A stretch of DNA of 64,000 bases, from the NCBI RefSeq assembly GCF_009741445.1, contig NZ_CP046507.1, forward strand, positions 4,588,001 to 4,652,000, given 5' to 3'. The position numbers and the translations under genes were made by a program. Of this stretch, positions 8,002-16,983 are shown one piece after another. The first letter of the stretch is position 1. Every line of letters starts with the position of its first letter. Under the pieces are notes generated by a model. That model was not told where the DNA came from. It worked only from the letters and a program-made list of their open reading frames with translations, and made no database searches. The DNA comes from Mycobacterium avium subsp. avium (GTDB lineage: Bacteria; Actinomycetota; Actinomycetes; Mycobacteriales; Mycobacteriaceae).

Positions 8002-8676
8002 ATGAGCGTGACGGACCTTAGCGGCGACCTGGCCCACCACCTGCCGACAGCCCTGGTCGGCAACGCCGTGCTGGACTACGGCGATCGAGCGCTGATGGTG
8101 CAATGCGGCAGTACCGCAGAGGTATTGGCGTGGGCGCAGGCGCTGCGCGCCGCGGCGCTGCCCGGCGTGGTCGACATCGTGCCTGCGGCCCGCACGGTGC
8201 TGGTCAAGCTCGACGACCCCGGCCGGCAAGGCCTCCTCCGGCAGCGGCTGCGCAAGATGAACGTCACCGCCGCGCCCACCCCGCCCGCCGAGCGCCACGC
8301 CGACGTGGTCATCGACGTCGTCTACGACGGCCCGGATTTGGCCGAGGTCGCCGAACACACCGGACTGACCATCCCGCAGCTGATCGACGCCCACACCGGC
8401 ACCCCGTGGCAGGTCGGATTCAGTGGATTCGCACCGGGTTTCGCGTACCTGGTGGACGGCGACCCGCGGCTGCGGGTGCCGCGGCGCGCCGAGCCGCGCA
8501 CCGCCGTGCCGGCCGGCTCGGTGGCGCTGGCCGGTGAATTCAGCGCGATCTATCCGCGCCGGTCGCCCGGCGGCTGGCAGCTGATCGGGCACACCGACGC
8601 GGTGCTGTGGGATCTGCAGCGACCCAACCCGGCCCTGCTGACGCAGGGCATGTGGGTTCAGTTCCGGGCCGTCTAG
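8002..8676 (+). CDS. KipI/PxpB-like subunit (AHS1 domain), Rv0264c homologue
   Basis: This 224-residue protein has the allophanate-hydrolase subunit 1 (AHS1/KipI) fold. Visible marks are [10 protein letters not shown] near the N-terminus and [18 protein letters not shown] near residues 133-150, the conserved loop of the family. In Bacillus, KipI inhibits the sporulation kinase KinA; in many bacteria the same family is PxpB of the ATP-dependent 5-oxoprolinase PxpABC. Its partner PxpC/KipA starts 19 bases downstream, so the pair is co-transcribed. No LamB/YcsF (PxpA) gene is in the window, so the full enzyme would need a distant subunit. Confidence 0.85.
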   Translation: MSVTDLSGDLAHHLPTALVGNAVLDYGDRALMVQCGSTAEVLAWAQALRAAALPGVVDIVPAARTVLVKLDDPGRQGLLRQRLRKMNVTAAPTPPAERHADVVIDVVYDGPDLAEVAEHTGLTIPQLIDAHTGTPWQVGFSGFAPGFAYLVDGDPRLRVPRRAEPRTAVPAGSVALAGEFSAIYPRRSPGGWQLIGHTDAVLWDLQRPNPALLTQGMWVQFRAV

Positions 8677-8695
8677 CCTCACTAAGGAGACAGCT

Positions 8696-9607
8696 GTGCC
8701 ATTCCTGGAGATACTGTGCACCGGGCCGCTGGCCGTCATCGAAGACCTGGGCCGGCCGGGCCTGGCCCACCTCGGCGTCAGCCGGTCCGGAGCCGCCGAC
8801 CGGCGCGCGCACAAGCTGGCCAACCGGCTGGTGGCCAACCCCGACGACCGAGCCACCGTGGAGGTGACCTTCGGCGGTTTCGCGGCCCGGGTCCGCGGCG
8901 GCGACGTTGACATCGCGGTGACCGGGGCCGACGCGGATCCCACGGTCGACGGAATCGAGTTCGGCAGCAACAGCATTCAGCATGTGCGCGACGGCCAAGT
9001 GATCGCGTTGGGCACGCCCCGCGCCGGGCTGCGCAGCTACCTCGCGGTCCGCGGCGGCATCTGCGTGGACCCGGTGCTGGGTTCGCGCAGCTACGACGTG
9101 ATGTCGGCCATCGGCCCGGCGCCGCTGCGGGCCGGAGACCGGCTGCCGATCGGGGAACACACGCAGGACTATCCCGAACTGGACCAGGCGCCGGTGGCGG
9201 CCATCACCGGGCATCTGATGGAACTGCAGGTGGTGCCGGGGCCGCGCGACGACTGGTTGGTCAATCCCGATGCACTGGTGCACACCATCTGGATGGCCTC
9301 CGACCGCAGCGACCGCGTCGGCATGCGGCTGGAGGGTCGCCCCCTGCAACACCGCTACCCGGACCGGCAGCTGCCCAGCGAGGGCACCACCCGCGGCGCA
9401 ATCCAGGTGCCGCCCAACGGTTTACCGGTGATCCTGGGGCCCGACCACCCGGTCACCGGCGGCTACCCGGTGGTCGGCGTGGTCACCGACGAGGACGTCG
9501 ACAAGGTCGCCCAGGTGCGGCCCGGCCAATACGTGCGGCTGCACTGGGCGCGGCCCCGGGCGCTGGCCGGCGCCCACGCCGGCGCCGCCAGTTGGCCGTT
9601 CGCCTGA
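8696..9607 (+). CDS. KipA/PxpC-like subunit (AHS2 domain), Rv0263c homologue
   Basis: This 303-residue protein of the allophanate-hydrolase subunit 2 family starts at a GTG (8696) with AAGGAGA seven bases upstream. Conserved features are the N-terminal [20 protein letters not shown] (residues ~11-30), [11 protein letters not shown] near residue 110, and the C-terminal [17 protein letters not shown]. It pairs with PxpB to form the biotin-independent carboxyltransferase-like half of 5-oxoprolinase. The two genes are spaced for translational coupling. The aminoglycoside acetyltransferase gene (aac) that lies after this gene in H37Rv is not present here. Confidence 0.85.
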   Translation: MPFLEILCTGPLAVIEDLGRPGLAHLGVSRSGAADRRAHKLANRLVANPDDRATVEVTFGGFAARVRGGDVDIAVTGADADPTVDGIEFGSNSIQHVRDGQVIALGTPRAGLRSYLAVRGGICVDPVLGSRSYDVMSAIGPAPLRAGDRLPIGEHTQDYPELDQAPVAAITGHLMELQVVPGPRDDWLVNPDALVHTIWMASDRSDRVGMRLEGRPLQHRYPDRQLPSEGTTRGAIQVPPNGLPVILGPDHPVTGGYPVVGVVTDEDVDKVAQVRPGQYVRLHWARPRALAGAHAGAASWPFA

Positions 9608-10015
9608 CGCCGCTCGCGCACGAACTATTGCCCAGCTCACACCGGCCGCCGTCTCTGGACGAAATCACTTGGCGCCGCTGTGCATTCGCCGCCGACCCGC
9701 GCCGATCGACCCTTCAGGGATTTACCAGACAACTGGTAATCAACTGACAGCGGATATCGGCCCGTTCCGGTTGACCCGCTCGCGTCCAAAGTGTGAGCAT
9801 CGGAAAACACGGCGGGGCACGCCTCTTCATTCGGGGTGCCCACACAGGCGTCGAAAGCCAGGCTCGGCAACAGCTTTCCCGATACCCCGGGTGAGCGCGG
9901 TGCCACCTGGCTCGACGATGCCGTCCGACGGGCGCCATACCCGAACGCGCCCAACGGGTTTCGACGGCGAGCGGACGACAACGGCGCGTCTTCTTCGAGG
10001 AAAGGTGACGATCGG
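9608..10015. other. Intergenic region before narK3
   Basis: About 400 bases with no supported gene. It contains the perfect inverted repeat at 9722-9739 and, at its end, the narK3 ribosome binding site AGGAAAGG (9998-10005). In H37Rv this interval contains aac(2')-Ic; I find no readable remnant of an acetyltransferase here. Confidence 0.7.
9722..9739. promoter_or_regulatory. Inverted repeat upstream of narK3, candidate operator
   Basis: TTACCAG-ACAA-CTGGTAA is a perfect 7-bp inverted repeat with a 4-base spacer, about 280 bases upstream of the narK3 start. Its dimensions suit a dimeric regulator rather than a terminator, as there is no G+C-rich stem. Which protein binds it is unknown; a nitrogen-related regulator is a guess from context. 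Confidence 0.45.
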
Positions 10016-11407
10016 ATGGGCCGCGACCACCGCATCACGGACTGGAATCCGGAAGACGCAGCGGCCTGGGAGGCCGGCAACAAAAGGATCGCCCGTCGCA
10101 ACCTGCTGTGCACCATCGCCGGTGACCACGTGGCGTTTTCGATCTGGACCCTGTGGCCGGTGATGGCGCTGTTCATGCCCGCGGCCGTGTACGGCTTCTC
10201 CGCCGGCGACAAGCTGCTGCTGGGCGCGGTGGCCACCCTGGTCGGTGGCTGCGCCCGGATCCCCTACACCCTGGGCATCGCGGCCTTCGGCGGCCGCAAA
10301 TGGACGACGTTCTCGGCGGTCGTGTTGCTGATCCCCACCGTCGGCACCATCGTCTTGCTGGCCAATCCCGGTCTGCCGCTGTGGCTTTTCGTGCTGTGCG
10401 CCGCCCTGACCGGGCTGGGCGGCGGCAACTATGCGGCGTCTCTGGCCAACGTCAACGCGTTCTATCCGCAGCGGCTCAAGGGCGCGGCCATGGCCGTCAA
10501 CGCCGGCGTCGCCAACCTGGGGGTGGCGGTGATCCAGCTGGTCGGCCTGCTGGTGCTGGCCACCGCCGGACACCAGGCCCCGTACTGGGTGTGTGCGGTG
10601 TATCTGGTGTTCCTGGCCGCGGTGGCCATCGCCGCCGCGATGTTCATGGACGACATCAACCACGGCACCCAGCTGAGCACCATGCGCTCGATCCTGTTCG
10701 AACGCGACACCCATGTGATCTCGCTGCTCTACATCGCCACCTTCGGCTCCTGGATCGGCTTCTCGTTCGCCTTCGGGCAGGTGATGCAGGTCAACTTCCT
10801 GGAGAACGGGGAAAGCGCCAAGCATGCCGCGCTGCACGCCGCCCAGCTGGCTTTCATCGGCCCGCTGCTGGGCTCGGTGGCGCGGATCTACGGCGGCCGG
10901 CTGGCCGACCGTGTCGGCGGCAGCCGCGTGACGCTGGGCGTGCTGGCCGCGATGACCCTGGCGGCCGGCCTGCTGGTGATCGTCAGCACCGTCGACGACC
11001 AGCGCGCGGGCGCGCATTCGGTCAGCATGATCGGCTACGTCGTCGGCTTCATGGTGCTGTTCATCCTGTCCGGCATGGGCAACGGCTCGGTGTTCAAGCT
11101 GATCCCGTCGGTCTACGAGGCCCGCAGCCGCGGCCGGGACACCAGCGAGGACGAGCGCCGCCAATGGGCGCGCGCCATGTCGGGGTCGCTGATCGGCATC
11201 TGCTCGGCGGTCGGGGCGTTCGGCGGGGTGGCGATCAACCTGGCGCTGCGCCAGTCTTACCTGAGCACCGGAACCGAGACGTCGGCGTACTGGACGTTCA
11301 TGGCGTCCTACGTCGTCGCCGCCATCATGACCTGGCTGGTGTACGTGCGGCGGCCGGTCACCGCGCCCGGGGTCTCGCTGCCCGAAACCCAGGCCGCGCG
11401 GCTGTGA
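10016..11407 (+). CDS. narK3: NarK3-type nitrate/nitrite transporter (Rv0261c homologue)
   Basis: This 463-residue major-facilitator transporter of the nitrate/nitrite porter family is a paralogue of the protein at 4581-5972. It shares the soluble start (DWNPEDAAAWEAGNKRIARRN), an arginine in the TM2 motif (RIPYTLGIAAFGGRKW) and the signature GLGGGNYAASLANVNAFYP near residue 145. About 12 hydrophobic segments are visible. The ATG at 10016 has AGGAAAGG upstream. It lies 77 bases before nnaR on the same strand, so transporter, regulator, sirohydrochlorin chelatase and nitrite reductase sit within 7 kb, consistent with nitrate uptake for assimilation or nitrite export. Confidence 0.9.
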   Translation: MGRDHRITDWNPEDAAAWEAGNKRIARRNLLCTIAGDHVAFSIWTLWPVMALFMPAAVYGFSAGDKLLLGAVATLVGGCARIPYTLGIAAFGGRKWTTFSAVVLLIPTVGTIVLLANPGLPLWLFVLCAALTGLGGGNYAASLANVNAFYPQRLKGAAMAVNAGVANLGVAVIQLVGLLVLATAGHQAPYWVCAVYLVFLAAVAIAAAMFMDDINHGTQLSTMRSILFERDTHVISLLYIATFGSWIGFSFAFGQVMQVNFLENGESAKHAALHAAQLAFIGPLLGSVARIYGGRLADRVGGSRVTLGVLAAMTLAAGLLVIVSTVDDQRAGAHSVSMIGYVVGFMVLFILSGMGNGSVFKLIPSVYEARSRGRDTSEDERRQWARAMSGSLIGICSAVGAFGGVAINLALRQSYLSTGTETSAYWTFMASYVVAAIMTWLVYVRRPVTAPGVSLPETQAARL

Positions 11408-11446
11408 GCGGACTCGCAACAGGGGCAATGCCACAGCAATTGCTCG

Positions 11447-11462
11447 GTAACGCAACGGAAAC
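11447..11462 (+). promoter_or_regulatory. GlnR-box-like sequence upstream of nnaR
   Basis: GTAAC-GCAACG-GAAAC fits the actinobacterial GlnR half-site pair gTnAC-n6-GaAAC exactly. It ends 22 bases before the nnaR ATG. GlnR is the global nitrogen regulator of actinobacteria and is known to activate nitrate assimilation genes in mycobacteria. The match is by eye only, and the position is close to the start codon, so repression or activation of a leaderless transcript are both possible. Confidence 0.5.
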
Positions 11463-11484
11463 GTCCTAGGCATACACACTTCAT

Positions 11485-12648
11485 ATGGCCCCGCAACTGG
11501 CCCCGCCGGACTCCGCGCCGCTCACCGGCTACCGGATCGCCGTCACCTCGGCGAACCGGGCCGAGGAGCTGTGCGCGTTGCTGCGCCGCAACGGCGCGGA
11601 AGTCACCAGCGCCGCCGCCATCAACATCATCGCGCTGCCCGAGGACCAGGAGCTGCACCGCCACACCGAGGCGGTGATCGCCCAACCGCCCGATATCCTG
11701 GTGGCGCACACCGGGATCGGCTTCCGCGGCTGGGTCGCCGCGGCCGACGGCTGGGGCCTGGCCCCCCAACTGCTGTCGGCGCTGTCGCAGGCCCGGATCG
11801 TGGCCCGCGGGCCCAAGGCGACGGGCGCGTTGCGCGCCGCCGGGCTGCACGAGGAGTGGTCGCCGAAATCCGAATCGTCGCGCGAGGTATTGCGCTACCT
11901 GCTCGACTCCGGTGTGGCCGGCAAGCGGATCGCGGTGCAGCTACACGGCGCGGCCGACGGCTGGGATCCCTTCCCGGAGTTCATCAATGGGCTTCGCTCG
12001 GCCGGCGCGCAGGTGATGCCCATCCACGTCTACCGCTGGAAGCCGACACCGGCCGGCGGAGAATTCGACCAACTCGTCGCCTCCGTGGCGCGGCGGCAGT
12101 TCGACGCGGTCACCTTCACCTCGGCGCCCGCCGGCGCGGCGCTGCTGGAGCGCAGCCGCGAGCTGGGCATCGAAGACCAACTGCTGCAAGCACTTCGCAG
12201 CGACGTGCACGCCATGTGCGTGGGGCCGGTGACCGCGCAGCCGTTGATCCGCGCGGGTGTGCCGACGTCGTCGCCGGAGCGGATGCGGTTGGGGGCGTTG
12301 GCCCGTCACATCGCCCAGGAGTTGCCGCCGCTGCGCTCGTGCACGTTACGGGCGGCCGGGCACCAGATCGAGATCCGCGGCACCTGTGTGCTGGTCGACG
12401 GCGCGGTCAAGTCACTGTCCGGGTCGGCCATGGCGACGCTGCGCGCGCTGGCGGCGCGCCCCGGTGACGTGGTCGCGCGCAACGACTTGCTGCGGGTGCT
12501 TCCCGGCAACAGCAACGACCCGCACGCCGTCGACACGGCCGTGCTGCGGCTGCGAACGGCGCTGGGCGACAAGAACATCATCGCGACGGTGGTCAAGCGC
12601 GGCTACCGGCTGGCGATCGACACCCCGGACGGATCGGCATGGCACTGA
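11485..12648 (+). CDS. nnaR: Nitrate/nitrite assimilation regulator NnaR: HemD-like domain fused to OmpR-type winged helix
   Basis: This 387-residue protein has two parts. Residues ~15-270 form a uroporphyrinogen-III-synthase-like (HemD) domain (GYRIAVTSANRAEEL, then LVAHTGIGFRGW). Residues ~290-380 form an OmpR/PhoB-type winged helix (LSGSAMATLRALAARPGDVVARNDLL, then AVDTAVLRLRTAL and TVVKRGYRL). There is no receiver phosphorylation domain, so the HemD fold probably acts as the sensor. M. smegmatis NnaR, which works with GlnR to switch on nitrite reductase and transport genes, has this architecture and is the orthologue of Rv0260c. It overlaps the downstream chelatase gene by ten bases. Confidence 0.85.
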   Translation: MAPQLAPPDSAPLTGYRIAVTSANRAEELCALLRRNGAEVTSAAAINIIALPEDQELHRHTEAVIAQPPDILVAHTGIGFRGWVAAADGWGLAPQLLSALSQARIVARGPKATGALRAAGLHEEWSPKSESSREVLRYLLDSGVAGKRIAVQLHGAADGWDPFPEFINGLRSAGAQVMPIHVYRWKPTPAGGEFDQLVASVARRQFDAVTFTSAPAGAALLERSRELGIEDQLLQALRSDVHAMCVGPVTAQPLIRAGVPTSSPERMRLGALARHIAQELPPLRSCTLRAAGHQIEIRGTCVLVDGAVKSLSGSAMATLRALAARPGDVVARNDLLRVLPGNSNDPHAVDTAVLRLRTALGDKNIIATVVKRGYRLAIDTPDGSAWH

Positions 12649-13412
12649 TCCTGGTGGCGCACGGCACCCGCCGGCCGGGCGGTGTGGCGATGATCGAAGG
12701 CCTTGCGGCGCAAGTGAGTACGCTCGTCGGCGGCCGCGTCGAGGTGGCGTTCGTGGACGTGGTGGGGCCGACCCCCAGCGAGGTCCTGGCCGCGGCCCGG
12801 GCGGCCGGCCGGCCCGCCATCGTGGTGCCGGCCTTCCTCTCGCGCGGTTATCACGTCCGCGCCGATCTGCCAGCCCACGTCGCGCTCAGCGGACACCCGA
12901 ACGTGACGGTCACCCCGGCGTTGGGGCCCAGCGGCCAGATCGCCCGGATCGTCGGCGATCAGCTGCTCGAATGTGGTTGGCGCCCAAACGATTCGGTGGT
13001 GCTGGCGGCGGCGGGCACCTCCGACGACAAGGCGCGGGCCGACCTGCACACCGCGGCGACGTGGTTGTCGGCGCTGACCGGATCACGCGTCACCCTCGGG
13101 TTCGCGGCCACCGCAGACCCGCCGCTGGGCGAGGCGGTCGCCCGGGCCCGGCCGCATGCCCGCCGCAACGGCGGGCGCGTGGTCGTCGCCTCCTACCTGC
13201 TGGCCGACGGGCTGTTCCAACAGCGGCTGCACGGCTGCGGCGCCGATCTGGTCAGTGCGCCGCTGAGCACACATCCGGGGCTGGCGCGGCTGATCGCGAA
13301 CCGATTCCGCCGCGCCCTGCCGCCGGTGCTCGCCGCCACCGCCCGGCACGCGTCCCGCCGAACGGGTCCGCACCAGCGCGCCCACGCGCCCGCCACGCGG
13401 CCGGTTCCTTGA
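12639..13412 (+). CDS. CbiX/SirB-type sirohydrochlorin chelatase (Rv0259c homologue)
   Basis: This 257-residue protein has the two-lobed class II chelatase fold. His8 of VAHGTR and His72 of FLSRGYHVRADLP are the two metal-handling histidines of the family. It would insert Fe2+ into sirohydrochlorin to make siroheme, the cofactor of nitrite reductase NirB encoded nearby; cobalt insertion for cobalamin is the alternative. Overlap with nnaR indicates one transcript for the regulator and the cofactor enzyme. The last ~40 residues are Arg/Ala/Pro-rich and look disordered. The family is secure; the metal is inferred from context. Confidence 0.8.
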   Translation: MALILVAHGTRRPGGVAMIEGLAAQVSTLVGGRVEVAFVDVVGPTPSEVLAAARAAGRPAIVVPAFLSRGYHVRADLPAHVALSGHPNVTVTPALGPSGQIARIVGDQLLECGWRPNDSVVLAAAGTSDDKARADLHTAATWLSALTGSRVTLGFAATADPPLGEAVARARPHARRNGGRVVVASYLLADGLFQQRLHGCGADLVSAPLSTHPGLARLIANRFRRALPPVLAATARHASRRTGPHQRAHAPATRPVP

Positions 13413-13443
13413 TCTTTGCCCCACGACCGGCGATCCTGACACC

Positions 13444-13896
13444 ATGCCCCGCCGCGAAGAGCCGTCGCACGGGCTTCTCGACCCCGTGGCCAAGATGCTG
13501 CGGTTGCCCTTCGGCACACCGGAATTCATCGACCGGATCGTCACCGGGGGCGTCAACCAGGTAGGCCGGCGCACGTTGCGGATGCTGATCACCACCTGGG
13601 ACGCCGCCGGCGGCGGGCCGTTCGCGGCCAGCGCCATCGCGTCCACCGGGATGGCAAAGACCGCCGAAATCGTGCAGGGCATGTTCATCGGCCCGGTCTT
13701 CGGCCCGCTGCTGAGAATCCTGGGCGCCGACAAGGTGGCCGTCCGGGCCTCGTTGTGCGCCTCCCAGCTGGTGGGCCTGGGCATCATGCGCTACGGCATC
13801 CGCTCGGAGCCGCTGCATTCGATGTCGGTGGACGCCATCGTCGACGCGATCGGGCCGACCATGCAGCGCTACCTGGTCGGCGACATCACCCGGTGA
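13444..13896 (+). CDS. Orphan TetR-type C-terminal (effector) domain protein, Rv0258c homologue
   Basis: This 150-residue, mainly helical protein resembles the ligand/dimerisation half of TetR regulators (the group with a C-terminal LxASQLVGLGIMRYxxRxEPL...PTMQRYL pattern). That pattern is visible here at about residues 103-145, as is the preceding RTLRMLITTWD segment. The N-terminal helix-turn-helix is missing: the first 30 residues (SHGLLDPVAKMLRLPFGTPEF) do not form one. The H37Rv counterpart is the same short length, so this is a conserved stand-alone form rather than a local truncation. It could act as a heterodimer partner or small-molecule-binding protein. It starts 31 bases after the chelatase gene and is convergent with nirD. 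Confidence 0.65.
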   Translation: MPRREEPSHGLLDPVAKMLRLPFGTPEFIDRIVTGGVNQVGRRTLRMLITTWDAAGGGPFAASAIASTGMAKTAEIVQGMFIGPVFGPLLRILGADKVAVRASLCASQLVGLGIMRYGIRSEPLHSMSVDAIVDAIGPTMQRYLVGDITR

Positions 13897-13900
13897 CCGC

Positions 13901-14269
13901 TCAGGCCGCCCGCGGCTGGTAGTCGCGGCCCACCTGAACGTAGCCGTCGGCGGTGATGCGCACCGGGTACACCGGCACCGAAACGCTCGGATCGTCCAGG
14001 CAGGTACCGTCTTCGAGGGAGAAAGCCTGCTTGAGGATGGGCGACTGCACCGTCGGGCAGCCGTTGCGGTCGCCCACGATGCCGCGGGACAGCACGGCCG
14101 CCCCGGAGAACGGGTCGACGTTGCCCACCGCGCGCACCGTGCCGTCGTCGAGCCGGAACAGCGCCGCCTGGGAACCGTCGTCGAGCAGCACCCCGACGCC
14201 GCGGCCGGGGATGAGGTGGTCGTAGGAGCATGCGCTCGTCCACACCTGAATGTCGTTGAGAAGTGTCAT
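13901..14269 (-). CDS. nirD: Assimilatory nitrite reductase small subunit NirD
   Basis: This 122-residue protein has a Rieske-like beta fold, with the family pattern ALFRLDDGTVRAVGNVDPFSGAAVLSRGIVG (quoted in part) and a C-terminal VPVYPVRITADGYVQV. The cysteine/histidine pairs of a real Rieske cluster are absent, as expected for NirD. The ATG at 14269 has GGGAGA nine bases upstream. It starts 24 bases after nirB, so the two subunits are co-expressed. NirD is needed with NirB for NADH-dependent reduction of nitrite to ammonium. The length is near that of M. tuberculosis NirD. Confidence 0.9.
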   Translation of the reverse strand: MTLLNDIQVWTSACSYDHLIPGRGVGVLLDDGSQAALFRLDDGTVRAVGNVDPFSGAAVLSRGIVGDRNGCPTVQSPILKQAFSLEDGTCLDDPSVSVPVYPVRITADGYVQVGRDYQPRAA

Positions 14270-14292
14270 GTTATCTCCCAGTTCCTCCGGAA

Positions 14293-16860
14293 CTACCCCT
14301 GACGGATCTTCGGCATGCCAATGGACACAGGGATTTTGCGGCCGGCATGCTCGGTGAACGCCACCGTCGAATCGACGGCGTCGGGGGCGTTGACGAACGA
14401 CACGAACCGCGACAGCTTGTCCGGATCGTCCAGCACGCCCTTCCATTCGCACTTGTAGTTGCGCACATGCCGCTCCATTGCGGCCTCGAATTCCTCGGCC
14501 AGCCCCAGCGAGTCCTCGCACACCACCTCGCGGACGTGGTCCAGACCGCCGTCCAGCGACTCGACCCACGGCGCGGTGCGCTGCAGCCGGTCGGCCGTGC
14601 GGATGTAGTACATGACGAACCGGTCGATGTAGCGGACCAGCGTCTCGGTGTCCAGGTCGCTGGCGAGCAGCTGCGCGTGCTTGGGCGTCATACCGCCGTT
14701 GCCGCCGACGTAGAGGTTCCAGCCCTTCTCGGTGGCGATGACGCCGACGTCCTTGGACCGCGCCTCCGCGCACTCGCGCGCGCAGCCCGAGACGCCCATC
14801 TTGATCTTGTGCGGCGCCCGCAACCCGCGGTAGCGCAGCTCCAGGTCGATGGCCAGCTGCACCGAGTCCTGCTGCCCGTACCGGCACCAGTCGGTGCCCA
14901 CGCAGCTCTTCACGGTGCGCAGCGCCTTGCCGTAGGCGTGGCCGGACTCCATGCCGCCGTCGACCAGCCGCTTCCAGATCGCCGGCAGCTGGTCCACCCG
15001 GGCGCCGAACATGTCGATCCGCTGGCCGCCGGTGATCTTGGTGTAAAGGCCGAAGTCCTGGGCGATCTGGCCGATCAGGATCAGGTGTTCGGGCTTGATG
15101 TCGCCGCCGGGCACCCGGGGCACCACCGAGTAGCTGCCGTTCTTTTGGATGTTGGCCAGGAAGTGGTCGTTGGAATCCTGCAGCGAGGCCTGCTCACCCT
15201 CCAGGATGTGCTCCGACCCGGTGGACGCCAGGATCGAGGCGACCACGGGTTTGCAGATGTCGCAACCCTTTCCGCGGCCGAAGCGCTCCAGCAGGCCGGA
15301 GAAGGTGCGGATCTCGGTGGCCGAGATGATCTCGAACAGCTCGGCCCGCGACTGGCTGAAGTGCTCGCACAGCGCCTTGGACTGCTCCACCCCCTCGGCT
15401 TCCAGCAGCTGCTTGAGCAGCGGCACGCACGACCCGCACGAGGTGCCGGCCGAGGTGCACGACTTGAGCGCGGCGACGTCGGCGCAGCCGTCGGCGATCG
15501 CGCATTTCAGGTCGCCCTTGGTGACGTTGTTGCAGGAGCAGATCTGCGCCGAATCGGGAAGCGCCCCAACGCCCAACGCCGTTCCGCCGCCGGAGGACGC
15601 CGGCGCGATCAGCGCCAGCGGGTCGCCCGGCAGCTCGCTGCCGACCATGGGCCGCAGCACCCCGTAGGACGAGGCGTCGCCGACCAGCACACCGCCGAGC
15701 AGGGTCTTGGCGTCATCGGAGAGCACCAGTTTGGCGTAGGTGCGGTTGACCGCGTCGTTGATCGCGACCTCGAGGCAGTTCTCGGTCGTCCCCATCGCGT
15801 CGCCGAAGCTGGCCACGTCGACGCCCAGCAGTTTGAGCTTGGTGGACAGGTCCGCCTCGCCGAACTCCGCGCTGCCGTCCAGCAGCCGGTCGGCCACCAC
15901 TTCGGCGGAGGTGTAGCCGGGCCCCACCAGGCCGTAGCACCGGCCGTCGATCGCGGCCACCTCGCCGATCGCGTAGATGTCGGGATCGCTTGTCCGGCAG
16001 GACAAGTCGGTGAGCACCCCGCCGCGCTCGGCGCGGGCGAGGCCGGCGGCGACCGCCAGCTCGTCGCGCGGCCGGATGCCGGCCGCGAAGATGACCAGGC
16101 CGGCGTCGATCACCTGGCCGTCGCTCAGGCGCACCCGCACCGTCGTGGACCCGTCGGGGCCCTCGACCGGTTCGATCGCCTCGGTGCCGGTGCCGACGTG
16201 CACCGAGATGCCCAGGTCGCCGATCATCCGGGCCAGCAGAGCGCCGCCGGCCTCGTCGATCTGCTGGGCCATCAACCGCGGCATCATCTCGACCACATGG
16301 GTCGCTAAGCCGAACTGGCGCAGCGCATTAGCGGCCTCCAGCCCGAGCAGGCCGCCGCCGATGACCACGCCGGCGCGAGCATGGGCGGTCTGCGCCGCAC
16401 GCTGGGCGTCGGCGCGGATGGCGTCGAGGTCGTCGAGGGTGCGGTAGACGTGGCAGGCAGGCAGCTCGTGGCCGGGCACCGGCGGCACAAAGGCGTAGGA
16501 ACCGGTGGCCAGGACCAGGGTGTCGTAGTGGTGCCGCTGACCGTCGGCGGTCACCACTGACTTTGTCGCGCGGTCTATTTCGGTGACCCGCTGGTTGAGC
16601 ACCAGCCGGACCTGCGGGTCACCCTGGTAGTCGTTGCCGGGCAACGCCAGCAGCGCGCGGTCCCAGCTCTCGGTGTACGAAGTCAGCCCCACCCGGTCGT
16701 AGGCGGCGTCAGCCTCCTCGGCGAAAACCGTGATGCGCCAACGGCCCTCGGTGTCGCGGGCGCGCAGCGCCTCCACGAACCGGTGTCCGACCATGCCATG
16801 TCCGACTACGATGATGTGACGCGGCGCACAGCCGTCGTGCGAAATCCCGTCTGCAGACAT
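14293..16860 (-). CDS. nirB: Assimilatory nitrite reductase [NAD(P)H] large subunit NirB
   Basis: This 855-residue multidomain enzyme shows, in order: an FAD/NAD-binding reductase with VVGHGMVGHRFVEAL (about 18-32) and IGGGLLGLEAANALR (about 166-180); a BFD-like [2Fe-2S] segment (CSCNNVTKGD, then CTSAGTSCGSC, about 440-480); and the ferredoxin-nitrite-reductase half, with the siroheme/[4Fe-4S] ligands in CVGTDWC and SGCARECAE. It passes electrons from NAD(P)H to siroheme and reduces nitrite to ammonium. The start ATG is at 16860. The chelatase gene 1.5 kb away can supply siroheme. All cofactor motifs look intact. Regulation by NnaR and GlnR is expected from M. smegmatis; I found no perfect GlnR box in its upstream region. 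Confidence 0.95.
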   Translation of the reverse strand: MSADGISHDGCAPRHIIVVGHGMVGHRFVEALRARDTEGRWRITVFAEEADAAYDRVGLTSYTESWDRALLALPGNDYQGDPQVRLVLNQRVTEIDRATKSVVTADGQRHHYDTLVLATGSYAFVPPVPGHELPACHVYRTLDDLDAIRADAQRAAQTAHARAGVVIGGGLLGLEAANALRQFGLATHVVEMMPRLMAQQIDEAGGALLARMIGDLGISVHVGTGTEAIEPVEGPDGSTTVRVRLSDGQVIDAGLVIFAAGIRPRDELAVAAGLARAERGGVLTDLSCRTSDPDIYAIGEVAAIDGRCYGLVGPGYTSAEVVADRLLDGSAEFGEADLSTKLKLLGVDVASFGDAMGTTENCLEVAINDAVNRTYAKLVLSDDAKTLLGGVLVGDASSYGVLRPMVGSELPGDPLALIAPASSGGGTALGVGALPDSAQICSCNNVTKGDLKCAIADGCADVAALKSCTSAGTSCGSCVPLLKQLLEAEGVEQSKALCEHFSQSRAELFEIISATEIRTFSGLLERFGRGKGCDICKPVVASILASTGSEHILEGEQASLQDSNDHFLANIQKNGSYSVVPRVPGGDIKPEHLILIGQIAQDFGLYTKITGGQRIDMFGARVDQLPAIWKRLVDGGMESGHAYGKALRTVKSCVGTDWCRYGQQDSVQLAIDLELRYRGLRAPHKIKMGVSGCARECAEARSKDVGVIATEKGWNLYVGGNGGMTPKHAQLLASDLDTETLVRYIDRFVMYYIRTADRLQRTAPWVESLDGGLDHVREVVCEDSLGLAEEFEAAMERHVRNYKCEWKGVLDDPDKLSRFVSFVNAPDAVDSTVAFTEHAGRKIPVSIGMPKIRQG

Positions 16861-16983
16861 GGCTTTGAGGGTAACGGCGAGAAATTACGTCTTTTTCGCC
16901 CAATGTGACGGTCCTATGACGAGGATCTCACAACTCACAGGAACGGCTGTGATTGATCGTTCGCTGCCGGCGAACGGCCAGCT

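Noticed and set aside
9827-11479. A 550-codon frame antisense to narK3
   Set aside because: Shadow of a clear 12-helix transporter; Gln/His/Arg-rich translation with no motif.
16861-16890. GlnR box upstream of nirB
   Set aside because: GTAAC followed by GAAAT is present, but the spacing is five bases, not six, and the second half is off-consensus.
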